DNA of 24,172 bases from Ventricola sp017626895 (GCA_017626895.1 JAGAHV010000239.1:1-24172), one strand, 5' to 3'; shown: positions 1 through 8,374, numbered from the stretch's first letter. Numbers and translations: made by a program. Notes: a model not told the origin generated them from the sequence alone.

Positions 1-590
1 CGGTGCTGGTCGACTTCACTGTATTTGAGGGAAGAGGCGATAAAGGCGATGCGCCGGTGTCCCATGTCGGTGAGATAATCCCCGGCCAGGCGGCCGCCGG
101 CCTCATCATCCAGTGCCACTACGTTGACATCCGGAAATTCGAGATAACAGTCGGTGAATACGACCGGCACGGTCTTCAGAAACTGAAGATGTTTCAGGTT
201 GACGCCGAATGAACCGCTGAACAGACAACCGGCCACATTCCAGCCGCGGATATCCTGCTCGATGGATTTGTAATCATCCGTCACACGGATCATGGGGTAA
301 TAGCCTTTTTTGGAGAGACAGGAAGTGAGCGCACCGATGTAGACCGCGTTGTAGGGGTTGGTCAGGATGTTTTCACCCGGAGCCCCCTGCTGAATCAGCG
401 CCACGAGACGGGTTTTCCGCTGGGCCAGTGACCGCGCCGCTTCATTGGGAATGTACCCCAGCTGCGCAATGATCTCCCGGATATGGCTGACTGTTTCCTC
501 TGAAACGTGGTTTTCCTTGCCGTTGATCACATTGGACACGGTGGCGGTGCTGACCCCGGCAGCCTTTGCAATCTCCTTCAGTGTGACCAT
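1..590 (-). CDS. LacI-family transcriptional repressor, N-terminal part (cut by window edge)
   Basis: The minus strand from ATG at 590 reads an N-terminal LacI-type helix-turn-helix (residues 2-24, VTLKEIAKAAGVSTATVSNV), then a hinge-helix region with NEAARSLAQRKT and the start of a periplasmic-binding-protein-like effector domain (ending in DDEAGGRLAGDYLTDMGHRR). A GGAGGTGAT ribosome-binding site at about 595-603 fixes the start. About 196 codons are present; the family is usually 330-350 residues, so the missing 3' part lies left of the window. The gene is divergent from the GH13-ABC-GH31 run and a CG-centred palindrome sits at that promoter, so it very probably represses the sugar locus and responds to a sugar inducer. 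The inducer cannot be read from this fragment. Confidence 0.95.
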   Translation of the reverse strand, partial: MVTLKEIAKAAGVSTATVSNVINGKENHVSEETVSHIREIIAQLGYIPNEAARSLAQRKTRLVALIQQGAPGENILTNPYNAVYIGALTSCLSKKGYYPMIRVTDDYKSIEQDIRGWNVAGCLFSGSFGVNLKHLQFLKTVPVVFTDCYLEFPDVNVVALDDEAGGRLAGDYLTDMGHRRIAFIASSLKYSEVDQH

Positions 591-613
591 ATCATCACCT
601 CCAAACGGGGGAA

Positions 614-642
614 AATATATCACAGCTGTGCAGCTTTTGCAA
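614..642 (-). promoter_or_regulatory. Predicted promoter of the LacI-family gene
   Basis: On the minus strand a TTGCAA -35 box (642-637) is separated by exactly 17 nt from a TATATT -10 box (619-614), and the ATG follows at 590. The spacer contains a perfect 10-bp palindrome, CACAGCTGTG (621-630), that could bind a regulator. This is prediction from sequence only. Confidence 0.55.
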
Positions 643-783
643 TCATCTCCGCGTTGACGGGTGGGAAAGAGGCCGCGGCAGATGGAACCGGCAAAGCCCG
701 GGGAAACGGAATGATACCATGGAAAAGGGACGAATAATCCGAAGGAAAAATTCACAGGAAAAGAGAAAAGTTTCGAAACGGAA

Positions 784-812
784 TTGACAGAATAAACAAA
801 TAGTGATATAGT
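784..812 (+). promoter_or_regulatory. Promoter of the GH13-ABC transporter operon
   Basis: A consensus TTGACA (784-789) is followed after exactly 17 nt by TATAGT (807-812). The expected transcription start, about 818-820, falls at the left edge of the palindromic operator, so bound repressor would block initiation. Confidence 0.8.
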
Positions 813-819
813 GTTTTCT

Positions 820-837
820 ACGTTAAGCGTTTAACGT
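820..837. promoter_or_regulatory. LacI-family operator palindrome
   Basis: The sequence ACGTTAAGCGTTTAACGT is an 18-bp inverted repeat with a central CG; 8 of 9 pairs match, the one mismatch being G versus A at half-site position 8. LacI-family operators are typically CG-centred palindromes of this size. It starts 7 nt after the -10 box, over the predicted transcription start, and the divergent gene encodes a LacI-family protein. Confidence 0.75.
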
Positions 838-904
838 CTTTCTTTGAAACGATCAACAGGATCGGCCGGAACGGCATGATCAGACAAAAAAGGGGTGCTT
901 TGCT

Positions 905-2458
905 GTGCAGTGGCTGAAAGATGCAGTATTCTATGAGATTTACCCGCAGTCATTCTATGACACCAACGGAGACGGGATCGGCGATTTCAACGGCATCATT
1001 GAGAAGCTTGACTATATCAAATCACTGGGCTGCAACGCCCTGTGGATCAATCCCTGCTTTGATTCGCCGTTCAAGGATGCCGGTTACGATGTACGCGACT
1101 ACAAGAAAGTTGCGCCCCGCTATGGAACCAACAACGATCTGTACCGCCTGTTCGGGGAGGCACACAAGCGGGGAATCCGTGTGTTGCTGGATCTGGTGCC
1201 CGGTCATACCAGCGAGGAACATGAATGGTTCCGGATGAGCCAGAAGGCGGAGCCGAACGAGTATTCCAACCGTTACATCTGGACGGATTTCTGTTTCAAG
1301 CCGGCAAAGGGCATGGGCTTTATCGGCGGCGAGAGCGAGCGCGACGGAACCTATATTCTGAACTTCTTCAAATGCCAGCCGGCCCTCAACTACGGTTTCC
1401 TGAATGTGGAGGAATCGTGGCAGCTGCCGGTGGATCATCCGGATGCGATTGCCACCCGTGAGGCAATGAAAGATGTCATGCGGTTCTGGCTGGATCACGG
1501 CTGCGACGGATTCCGCGTGGATATGGCGGCCTCCCTGGTCAAGAACGATGACGAGAAAAAGAGCGGCACCAGCGCCATCTGGCGCAATATCCGTGAAATG
1601 CTGGATAAAGAATATCCGGATGCGGCCATGGTGTCCGAGTGGAGCAATCCGCCGCTGGCCCTTCGGGCAGGGTATCACATGGATTTCTATCTGAACCATC
1701 CGGGCGGCGGATATGCCACCCTGATGCGGGACTATCAGAAAGGATTCAGTGCCGCAGCCGGAGCCGAGGACAACAGCTATTTCAGGAAAGAGGCGAAAGA
1801 CCGGGATATCAACCGGTTCCTCAGCGAATACCTGCCCTGGTATGAGGATACGAAAGAGATCGGCTATATTTCCATGCTGACCTGCAACCACGATACCGTG
1901 CGCCCCCGGTTCAACATGGACATGGATGAACTGAAACTGGCGTATGCGTTTGTCTTTACCATGCCCGGTGTTCCGTTCCTGTACTACGGGGATGAGATCG
2001 GCATGCGTTATCTGAACCTGCCCACCCATGAGGGCGGCTATTACCGGACCGGAGCCCGTACGCCCATGCAGTGGGATGGAACGAAGAATCTGGGCTTCTC
2101 CACCGGCTGCGCGGATGCACTGTATCTGCCGGTCGATCCGGCCGAGGATGCGCCGACGGTTGCCGCGCAGGAAACGGATCCGGATTCACTGCTCAATACC
2201 GTTCGTGCACTGCTCCGGCTGCGCCACAGCGAAACGGACCTGCAGGCAGATGCGCCCTTTGAGGTGATCTGCGCGGAGAAAGGCAAGCCCTTTGTCTACC
2301 GCCGCGGGGCGCTGGTGTTGGCCGTGAATCCCTCGGGCGAAGCACTGTGCGCCGAGGCCCCTGTATCCGGCAGACAGGTCCTGTATGCCATCGGGCAGGC
2401 GGAGATCGACGGGGATGCCGTGAAGGTCGGTCCCCAGAGCTTTGCGGTCATCCGCTGA
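905..2458 (+). CDS. GH13 alpha-glucosidase/alpha-amylase-family glycosidase
   Basis: This 517-residue protein has no signal peptide, so it is probably cytoplasmic and cleaves imported alpha-glucosides. The start is GTG, with AGGGGTG upstream. GH13 signatures appear in order: DLVPGHTS (residues 96-103, region I), GFRVDMA (202-208, nucleophile D206), MVSEWS (242-247, acid/base E245) and LTCNHDT (325-331, transition-state D330). The barrel is followed by a short beta C-terminal domain. Region I has G100 where most members have Asn before the conserved His (DxVxNH). The N-terminal layout, with FYEIYPQSFYDTNGDGIGD and no domain before the barrel, resembles oligo-1,6-glucosidase/trehalulose-type enzymes. 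The exact linkage preference is not determined. It is the first gene of the operon, 67 nt before the binding protein. Confidence 0.93.
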   Translation: MQWLKDAVFYEIYPQSFYDTNGDGIGDFNGIIEKLDYIKSLGCNALWINPCFDSPFKDAGYDVRDYKKVAPRYGTNNDLYRLFGEAHKRGIRVLLDLVPGHTSEEHEWFRMSQKAEPNEYSNRYIWTDFCFKPAKGMGFIGGESERDGTYILNFFKCQPALNYGFLNVEESWQLPVDHPDAIATREAMKDVMRFWLDHGCDGFRVDMAASLVKNDDEKKSGTSAIWRNIREMLDKEYPDAAMVSEWSNPPLALRAGYHMDFYLNHPGGGYATLMRDYQKGFSAAAGAEDNSYFRKEAKDRDINRFLSEYLPWYEDTKEIGYISMLTCNHDTVRPRFNMDMDELKLAYAFVFTMPGVPFLYYGDEIGMRYLNLPTHEGGYYRTGARTPMQWDGTKNLGFSTGCADALYLPVDPAEDAPTVAAQETDPDSLLNTVRALLRLRHSETDLQADAPFEVICAEKGKPFVYRRGALVLAVNPSGEALCAEAPVSGRQVLYAIGQAEIDGDAVKVGPQSFAVIR

Positions 2459-2481
2459 TAGGCAGGCATTTTATTCGGAAC

Positions 2482-2501
2482 TGACGGATCGAAATCCGTT
2501 A
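2482..2501 (+). other. Intercistronic stem-loop before the binding-protein gene
   Basis: TGACGGAT (2482-2489) pairs with ATCCGTTA (2494-2501) around a CGAA loop: 8 pairs including one G-T wobble. No T-tract follows, and AGGAGG begins about 10 nt downstream. It may be an mRNA processing or stability element that uncouples binding-protein expression from the glycosidase. That role is inferred. Confidence 0.4.
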
Positions 2502-2525
2502 GAAATAAATAGGAGGTAACCCGCA

Positions 2526-4436
2526 ATGAAAAAGAACTTTTCGATTGCACTGGCGATTGCGATGATCATGATGCTTCTCGTAAGCTGCACCGCGTTTGCC
2601 GAAATGACCGACGTTGGAACACCGCGTTCCGAAACGCTGATCATGGAAACACAGACCCCGACCGACGTACCGGGTCAGTTTAACCCCTATATGATGGGCA
2701 CCCAGATGGGCTTTGGCATCCATCAGCTCATCACCGCGCACCTGTGGGAGATCGATACCGCGCTGGGCGAGCAGTTCGGCGAGGTAGCGGCTGCCATGCC
2801 TGAACCGAACGAGGACTTCACGGAGTTCACCGTAAAGATCCGTGAGGGCATGAAGTGGTCCGACGGCGAGGACATCAATGCGGATGACGTCGTGTTCACC
2901 ATGAACATGATCAAGGAGAATCCGGGCATTGGCTGCTCCGCTTACACCAACAGCGTGCTCGCGTCCGTTGAGAAGGTGGACGATTATACGGTGAAGTTCC
3001 ACATGGTGGACTCTTTCCCGCGTCTTGCCCTCAAGTTTGGCGTGACCATCTGGGGCTGCGACTACTACATCGTGCCTGAGCACATCTACAAGGATGTGGC
3101 GGATGTCACCCAGTTCAAGGATTCCACGCCTGTCACGGCCGGACCGTACACCGTGAAGGAATACGATCCCAACGGCCAGTGGATCCTGTATCAGCTGCGT
3201 GAAGACTGGCAGCAGTCCGCCATGGGCGTTGCCGGTGCTGATCACTACGGCATTACCGCTGAGCAGGCGCCTGCCAAGTATGTCTGGTGCCGTGTTCTTG
3301 GCGATGACACCACCCGTCAGATGGAAATGATCTCCAACAACGTTGACCTCCTGTGCGAAGTCACGCCTGAGATCCTTGATTACATGGTTTCCAAGAACAA
3401 CAAGATCGCCTGCTGGTACAACGAGTTCCCGTATGCGACCTCTGATGACCCCTGCTCCAAGGGCCTCGGCTTCGGCATCGGCAACGGTGCTCCGTTTGAC
3501 AACAAGTTCTTCCGCTGGGGCGTCGCTCTTGCCATGAACTTTGATGACATCTCCCTGAGCATCTTTGACGGCGTTGGCCGTGCATCCGCTTTCCCGATCA
3601 TCACCGCCACCTCCGCCGGCCAGGAACTGTACTACAAGCCGGTCGCAGAATGGCTCCAGAACGAGTTCAAGATGGAACTCTCCGATGGTACCGTGATCAC
3701 CGGTGCTGACGTGTGGGATCCTGAGTATGCCACCCGTATGGCTGCCGATACCGGCGTAACCGGCGACGAAGCCTATCTGCAGGATATGTTCGGCATTGGC
3801 TGCTGGAAGTACAATCCGGAACTGGCTGAGAAGCTGTTCATCGAAGCCGGCCTTGAGAAGAAGGACGACGGCTGGTACTTCGACGGCAAGCCCTTTGTCC
3901 TCCATCTGACCTATCTGGCCAACACCGAGGCTCAGGCAGGCCGCGGGGTCACCGCTGCTTATGACCAGCTGACCAAGTTTGGTTTCACCTGCGAAATCAA
4001 TTCCGAGTCCTCCGCGACCTGGGATACCATCAACTCCACCGGCGAATTCGAACTTCGCGGCATCTGGCCCACCGGCTTCATTACGAAGGATATCTACAGC
4101 CAGATCAATGGCTGGGATGCCGACCTGATCAAGCCCCTTGGCGAGCAGAGCTCCGGTCAGGGCACGCGCTGGAACAGCCCTGAGGCAACGAAGATCATCC
4201 ACGAAATGGCGAAGGTTTCCCCGGATTCCGAGGAGTCCTACAAGCTGGGCATCGAATTCCTGAAGGTCGCGGTTGCGGATATGCCGTTCATCGGCTTCCA
4301 CTCCGGCGTCAAGTTCGTTCCGTCCAACAGCACTGTCTGGGAAGGCTATCCCACGGCGACCAATCCTTACAATGGTCCGTGGTGGTGGTGGAGCTGCTTC
4401 AAGTACATCGCTCCGTATATCACCCCTGTGAAATAA
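2526..4436 (+). CDS. ABC transporter extracytoplasmic binding protein, family 5 (Opp/Dpp type), probably oligosaccharide-binding
   Basis: This 636-residue exported binding protein belongs to the SBP_bac_5 family. Its AGGAGG site sits 9 nt before the ATG. The N-terminal signal peptide contains LVSC (C21), a possible lipobox, and also AFA followed by E26, a possible signal-peptidase I site, so lipid anchoring is uncertain. Family landmarks include the EGMKWSDGEDINADDVVFT segment (about residues 95-115). The C-terminus carries four consecutive tryptophans (W619-W622), suiting sugar stacking better than peptide binding. Permeases and ATPases follow. The gene strongly favours AAG, CGT and GCT codons compared with its neighbours, as highly expressed binding proteins do. 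The family is annotated as peptide-binding, but some Opp-type members bind oligosaccharides, and the flanking glycosidases favour that here. Confidence 0.92.
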   Translation: MKKNFSIALAIAMIMMLLVSCTAFAEMTDVGTPRSETLIMETQTPTDVPGQFNPYMMGTQMGFGIHQLITAHLWEIDTALGEQFGEVAAAMPEPNEDFTEFTVKIREGMKWSDGEDINADDVVFTMNMIKENPGIGCSAYTNSVLASVEKVDDYTVKFHMVDSFPRLALKFGVTIWGCDYYIVPEHIYKDVADVTQFKDSTPVTAGPYTVKEYDPNGQWILYQLREDWQQSAMGVAGADHYGITAEQAPAKYVWCRVLGDDTTRQMEMISNNVDLLCEVTPEILDYMVSKNNKIACWYNEFPYATSDDPCSKGLGFGIGNGAPFDNKFFRWGVALAMNFDDISLSIFDGVGRASAFPIITATSAGQELYYKPVAEWLQNEFKMELSDGTVITGADVWDPEYATRMAADTGVTGDEAYLQDMFGIGCWKYNPELAEKLFIEAGLEKKDDGWYFDGKPFVLHLTYLANTEAQAGRGVTAAYDQLTKFGFTCEINSESSATWDTINSTGEFELRGIWPTGFITKDIYSQINGWDADLIKPLGEQSSGQGTRWNSPEATKIIHEMAKVSPDSEESYKLGIEFLKVAVADMPFIGFHSGVKFVPSNSTVWEGYPTATNPYNGPWWWWSCFKYIAPYITPVK

Positions 4437-4471
4437 TGTCTCTTTTGTAACTGGAAGGCATAGCATAACAG

Positions 4472-4500
4472 TGCACGCGCCGCCTGACGCGGCGCGTGCA
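4472..4500 (+). terminator. Strong hairpin after the binding-protein gene (attenuator or partial terminator)
   Basis: TGCACGCGCCGC (4472-4483) pairs perfectly over 12 bp with 4489-4500 around a CTGAC loop, followed by a weak T-rich TTTCATTT. In importer operons such hairpins commonly protect the binding-protein message and reduce readthrough into the permeases. Confidence 0.65.
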
Positions 4501-4516
4501 TTTCATTTGCCTGATA

Positions 4517-4534
4517 TGCCCCTTCGACGGGGCA
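4517..4534 (+). terminator. Second short hairpin before the permease genes
   Basis: TGCCCC (4517-4522) pairs with GGGGCA (4529-4534) around TTCGAC, followed by CTGTTTTATC. It stands in tandem with the stronger hairpin at 4472-4500, which supports lower expression of the downstream membrane components. Confidence 0.4.
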
Positions 4535-4575
4535 CTGTTTTATCATACTATGTCAAAAACGAAGGGGTGTAGCCA

Positions 4576-5574
4576 GTGAAATTTTGGAAATATCTGGGCC
4601 TGCGGCTCGTGACGTGGGCTTTGACGATCCTGATCGGCGTAACCTTCATCTTTTTCATTCCGCGCATGTTCCCGTCGGATCCCGTGGAGAGCATGATCGG
4701 TCAGATGCAGGCACGTTCGGGCCAGATGGACCCGGCGGCCAAGGAAGCGCTTCGAACCTCACTGCGGGTGCAGTTTGGCCTTGAGGGCTCGCTGTGGACG
4801 CAGTATACCTCATTCCTCTGGAAAGGACTGCTGCACTTTGACTTTGGTCCTTCCCTGATGAGCTATCCCACGCCCTGCAGTGAAATTATCGGCAGAAACC
4901 TGCCGTATACCATCGGCCTGTCGATGACCACCACCATTATTGCGTGGATCATCGGAAACCTGATCGGCCTTCTGGCCGGTTTCCGGAAGAACAAGACCTC
5001 CTCAAAGGTGCTTGAGGCCATTGCCATCTGTATTTACCCGATTCCCTACTTTATCCTTGCGCTGGTGCTGCAGATCGTATTCGGGTATGTCCTCGGCTGG
5101 TTCCCGCTGCAGGCGACGATACAGTACAACAACGGACTCCTTCCGTTCCTGGGAACGCTGATCCGTTCCTCCATTCTGCCGGGTCTCTCCATCCTGCTCC
5201 TTGGCACCGGCTGGTGGATCATTTCCATGAAATCCCTGTCAAGCACCACGGCAGAGGAAGACTTTGTTCTGTATGCCCGGTATCGCGGTCTGAGCGAAAA
5301 GAAAATCGGAACCAATTATGTATTCCGCAATTCCATTCTGACGCAGATTACCGCTCTGGCCATGAGTCTTGGCGGCGTGTTCAACGGCTCCATCATGACG
5401 GAGATCATCTTCGGCTATCCGGGCGTCGGCACGCTGATTCAGGGCGCCATTATGCAGTCTGACTACAACATGATTCTGGGCTGCATCACGATTTCCATTG
5501 TTGCCATTGCGACGGCCACGCTGATTGCTGACCTGATTTATCCGTTCATCGATCCGCGTATTCGTTACAGCTGA
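4576..5574 (+). CDS. ABC transporter permease, DppB/OppB-like
   Basis: This 332-residue integral membrane protein forms half of the import channel. It starts at GTG with AAGGGGTG upstream. The N-terminal segment (about residues 12-30) is a transmembrane helix followed by an extracytoplasmic loop with the conserved FGLEGSLWTQY stretch, as in DppB. Five further hydrophobic segments follow. The EAA-type loop that docks on the ATPase lies near residues 228-250 (DFVLYARYRGLSEKKI). It ends in the family-typical DPRIRYS. The partner permease follows after 17 nt. Specificity comes from the binding protein, so the sugar assignment rests on operon context. Confidence 0.93.
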   Translation: MKFWKYLGLRLVTWALTILIGVTFIFFIPRMFPSDPVESMIGQMQARSGQMDPAAKEALRTSLRVQFGLEGSLWTQYTSFLWKGLLHFDFGPSLMSYPTPCSEIIGRNLPYTIGLSMTTTIIAWIIGNLIGLLAGFRKNKTSSKVLEAIAICIYPIPYFILALVLQIVFGYVLGWFPLQATIQYNNGLLPFLGTLIRSSILPGLSILLLGTGWWIISMKSLSSTTAEEDFVLYARYRGLSEKKIGTNYVFRNSILTQITALAMSLGGVFNGSIMTEIIFGYPGVGTLIQGAIMQSDYNMILGCITISIVAIATATLIADLIYPFIDPRIRYS

Positions 5575-5591
5575 GGAAGGAGGACGAATCC

Positions 5592-6428
5592 ATGAAAAAA
5601 TTCTGGAAAAATGCGAGCCTCCGCCTGAAAATCGGCATTTTTATCACCCTGTTTTTCCTGATTCTCGGTTTTGTGGTCTATTTCATTCCGCATGCGGATC
5701 CGTTCCCGAACAATATCCGCATGAAGAACAAACCGATGTCAGCCGAGCACTGGCTGGGCACCACCTCCCAGGGACAGGACATCTTCTGGCTTCTGATTGA
5801 GGCCATTCACAACTCGCTGACCATCGGCTTTATCGTCGCCGCCATCGGCACGGTGGTGGGCGTACTGGTGGGTCTCATTTCCGGCTTTGTGGGCGGCACG
5901 GTGGACCGGATTCTGATGGTCATTACGGACACGTTTGTCGTCATTCCGTCCCTGCCGGTGCTGATCATGATGACCTCCCTGATGAAGGGCAGCGCTACGG
6001 TGTTCATGCTGGCCATTGTTCTGGCGGTATTCGCCTGGGCCTGGCCCAGCCGGCAGATCCGTTCCATGGCACTGACCATGAAAGAGCGTGACTTTATTCA
6101 TACGGCCTGGTTCTCGGGCGAGGGAACGCTGCAGACTGTCGTCACCGAAATCCTGCCGTTCACCCTGACCTGGTCTCTGTCCAACTTCATGAATGCGACT
6201 TTGAGCGCCATTGCCTCCGAGTCCGGCCTGGCGGTTCTGGGCCTTTCGCCCGGAAACCTGATTTCCCTGGGCAATATGATTCAGTGGGCCAGAAACTACA
6301 ACGCCATCATGATGGGACGCTGGAACTGGATTCTTCCGCCCATTGTCGGCACCATTGTGCTGTTTATCGGCCTGTTCATGCTGATTACCGGCTATAATGA
6401 CTACATGTCCATGAAACGAGGTAGATAA
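5592..6428 (+). CDS. ABC transporter permease, DppC/OppC-like
   Basis: This 278-residue membrane protein is the second permease of the Opp/Dpp-type importer. A good AGGAGG precedes the ATG. The first transmembrane helix (about residues 13-33) is followed by the DppC-family signature HWLGTTSQGQDIF (53-65), then five hydrophobic segments. The cytoplasmic docking loop lies around residues 163-185 (MKERDFIHTAWFSGEG). It ends one nucleotide before the first ATPase gene, implying translational coupling. The length is slightly short for DppC (commonly about 300), but no conserved block is missing. Confidence 0.93.
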   Translation: MKKFWKNASLRLKIGIFITLFFLILGFVVYFIPHADPFPNNIRMKNKPMSAEHWLGTTSQGQDIFWLLIEAIHNSLTIGFIVAAIGTVVGVLVGLISGFVGGTVDRILMVITDTFVVIPSLPVLIMMTSLMKGSATVFMLAIVLAVFAWAWPSRQIRSMALTMKERDFIHTAWFSGEGTLQTVVTEILPFTLTWSLSNFMNATLSAIASESGLAVLGLSPGNLISLGNMIQWARNYNAIMMGRWNWILPPIVGTIVLFIGLFMLITGYNDYMSMKRGR

Positions 6429-6429
6429 A

Positions 6430-7401
6430 ATGCTGAAAATAGATCATTTGTCCGCCTCCTACAAGACGATTGACGGAAATGTCCATGTCGTCAAGGACTG
6501 CAATTTCGAGATCCATGACAATGAAATCTTCGGCATTGCGGGCGAATCCGGATGCGGGAAATCAACCCTGCTTAAAACACTTTACGATATCGTCGAATTT
6601 CCTCTGGAGATCGACAAGGGAAAGGTAATCCTCAGCGGAACCAAGAATGGAAAGGCGTTCAGCTTTGAGTCCGGCGAGATTCGCAAGAGCTGGTGGAATC
6701 AGATTTCCTATGTGCCGCAGGCGGCGCAGAGCGTGCTGAATCCCATTATGCGCCTGAAGGATCAGTTTCTTGACTCCATTCCCAAGGAAACAAAAGATGA
6801 GACGCCGGCACAGACACTGGCCCGGGTGGCAGAGTACATGAAGGGCCTGGGGCTTTCCCCGGATGTCCTTGATGCGTTTCCGTTCCAGCTCTCCGGCGGC
6901 ATGCGGCAAAGGGCGGTCATTGCCCTGGCCACCTTCATGTCCCCGAACGTCGTGCTGGCGGATGAACCGACGACAGCCCTTGACGTGGTGGTGCAGCGCG
7001 GCATCCTGATGATGCTGATGGACCTGCAGAAGCAGTTCAAGAATACGCTGGTCATTGTCAGCCATGACATGGGCGTGCATTATCAGATCACGGACCGCAT
7101 GGGCATCATGTATTCCGGATCGTTTGTCGAACTGGGACCGACGGAGGCGATTTTCGAGGATCCCATTCATCCCTATACCCAAATGCTGATTGGCGCCCTG
7201 CCCCGCGTGGGTGACAAGAGTCAGAAAGTCGGCATTCCGGGCCGCCCGCCGGCCCTAAAGAATCCGCCGCCTGGCTGCCGCTTTGCCGCCCGCTGTCCGA
7301 AGGCGACGGATAAGTGCCGCCAGGATCCGGCACCTGAGTTCAGGGAGATCCGGTCCGGCCGCTTCGCCGCCTGTCACTTGCTGGAATCGGAGGTGAACTG
7401 A
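6430..7401 (+). CDS. ABC transporter ATP-binding protein, DppD/OppD-like
   Basis: This 323-residue cytoplasmic ATPase powers the importer. Walker A is GESGCGKST (residues 38-46), and the signature LSGGMRQR and Walker B VVLADEPTTALD follow in the expected order, with an H-loop in IVSHDMG. The C-terminal extension has PGRPPALKNPPPGCRFAARCP followed by a further Cys. This cysteine-bearing OppD/DppD tail has been reported to hold an Fe-S cluster in at least one DppD protein. It starts 1 nt after the permease stop and is followed after 1 nt by the partner ATPase. Confidence 0.94.
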   Translation: MLKIDHLSASYKTIDGNVHVVKDCNFEIHDNEIFGIAGESGCGKSTLLKTLYDIVEFPLEIDKGKVILSGTKNGKAFSFESGEIRKSWWNQISYVPQAAQSVLNPIMRLKDQFLDSIPKETKDETPAQTLARVAEYMKGLGLSPDVLDAFPFQLSGGMRQRAVIALATFMSPNVVLADEPTTALDVVVQRGILMMLMDLQKQFKNTLVIVSHDMGVHYQITDRMGIMYSGSFVELGPTEAIFEDPIHPYTQMLIGALPRVGDKSQKVGIPGRPPALKNPPPGCRFAARCPKATDKCRQDPAPEFREIRSGRFAACHLLESEVN

Positions 7402-7402
7402 C

Positions 7403-8374
7403 ATGGCAGAAAAGCTGCTTGAAATCGACCATGTCAGCAAGGAGTTTCGTATCGGCGGCATGCTGAGCCGCAAGAAGATCCTCGCCACGGATGATGTGTC
7501 ACTGTCCATTGATGCCGGGAAACCCGTGATCCTGTCCATCGTCGGTGAATCCGGCTGCGGAAAGTCCACGCTGTGCAAGATGGTTCTGCGGCTCTACACC
7601 CCGGACAAGGGCAGGATTACGCTTCTGGGGCATGACTATGCGGACCGGAAGGGGTATGATCCCAACCAGTTCAGACTGGATGTGCAGCCCATCTTCCAGA
7701 ACCCCTTTGAGACCTTTTCCATGCGGAAAACGGTGGATACCTACCTGTACAACACCGCGTTGCGCCTGGGCATCTGCAAGACGAGGGCCGAGGCGGATAA
7801 ACTGATTGATGAAACCCTTCATAACGTCGGCATGTCGCTGGCCGTGGTCAAGGGAAAATACATGACGCAGTTTTCCGGCGGTGAGCTGCAGCGCATCTCC
7901 ATTGCACGGGCACTCATTACCCGTCCGAAACTGATCATTGCGGATGAACCTGTGGCAGCCATCGATGCCTCGATGAAAATGAATATCGTCAACCTGTTCA
8001 AGGATCTGAAAGAACAGTATCAGGTATCGTTTATCTACATCACCCACGACCTCTCCACCGCCTATTATGTTTCTGACTACATCGCCACCCTGTATCGCGG
8101 GGGCCTGATTGAATATGGCCCGGCGAAAGAGCTGATGGACAATCCGGCGCATCCGTACACGGAGCTCCTGATGAACGCCGTGCCGCGCGTGGGCGACAAG
8201 TGGAAGGAAAACATGGTTATGCCGGATATGGAGGGGAAGGAATTTGCACTGACCTGCTGCAAGTTTGCCCCGCGCTGTCCCTATGCCACCGAACAGTGCC
8301 GGAAGACCCGGCCGGATGAAAGGAGCTTCGGTGATGAACGCCGGGTCAGCTGCTTCCATCCGCTGGTGAAATAA
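7403..8374 (+). CDS. ABC transporter ATP-binding protein, DppF/OppF-like
   Basis: This 323-residue cytoplasmic ATPase pairs with the preceding one. Walker A is GESGCGKST (residues 48-56), the signature is FSGGELQRISIARAL, Walker B is LIIADEPVAAID and the H-loop lies in YITHDLS. The C-terminus carries the family cysteine pattern CCKFAPRCP with a further Cys. It is the last gene of the compact five-gene transporter set. A long hairpin follows at 8452-8481, and the GH31 gene starts 195 nt downstream. Confidence 0.94.
   Translation: MAEKLLEIDHVSKEFRIGGMLSRKKILATDDVSLSIDAGKPVILSIVGESGCGKSTLCKMVLRLYTPDKGRITLLGHDYADRKGYDPNQFRLDVQPIFQNPFETFSMRKTVDTYLYNTALRLGICKTRAEADKLIDETLHNVGMSLAVVKGKYMTQFSGGELQRISIARALITRPKLIIADEPVAAIDASMKMNIVNLFKDLKEQYQVSFIYITHDLSTAYYVSDYIATLYRGGLIEYGPAKELMDNPAHPYTELLMNAVPRVGDKWKENMVMPDMEGKEFALTCCKFAPRCPYATEQCRKTRPDERSFGDERRVSCFHPLVK

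Larger units (their letters stand above)
591..904. other. Divergent intergenic control region, lacI-type gene / GH13 gene
   Basis: This 314-bp gap carries the two back-to-back promoters and the operator palindrome listed separately. Between about 645 and 780 no convincing gene or structured element was seen. Short open frames at 445-737 lack their own ribosome-binding sites and mostly overlap the repressor gene. Confidence 0.7.

Noticed and set aside
2499..4466. 655-codon open frame antisense to the binding-protein gene
   Set aside because: It mirrors the sense gene's biased codons, has no domain I recognise, and covers both terminator and ribosome-site sequences.
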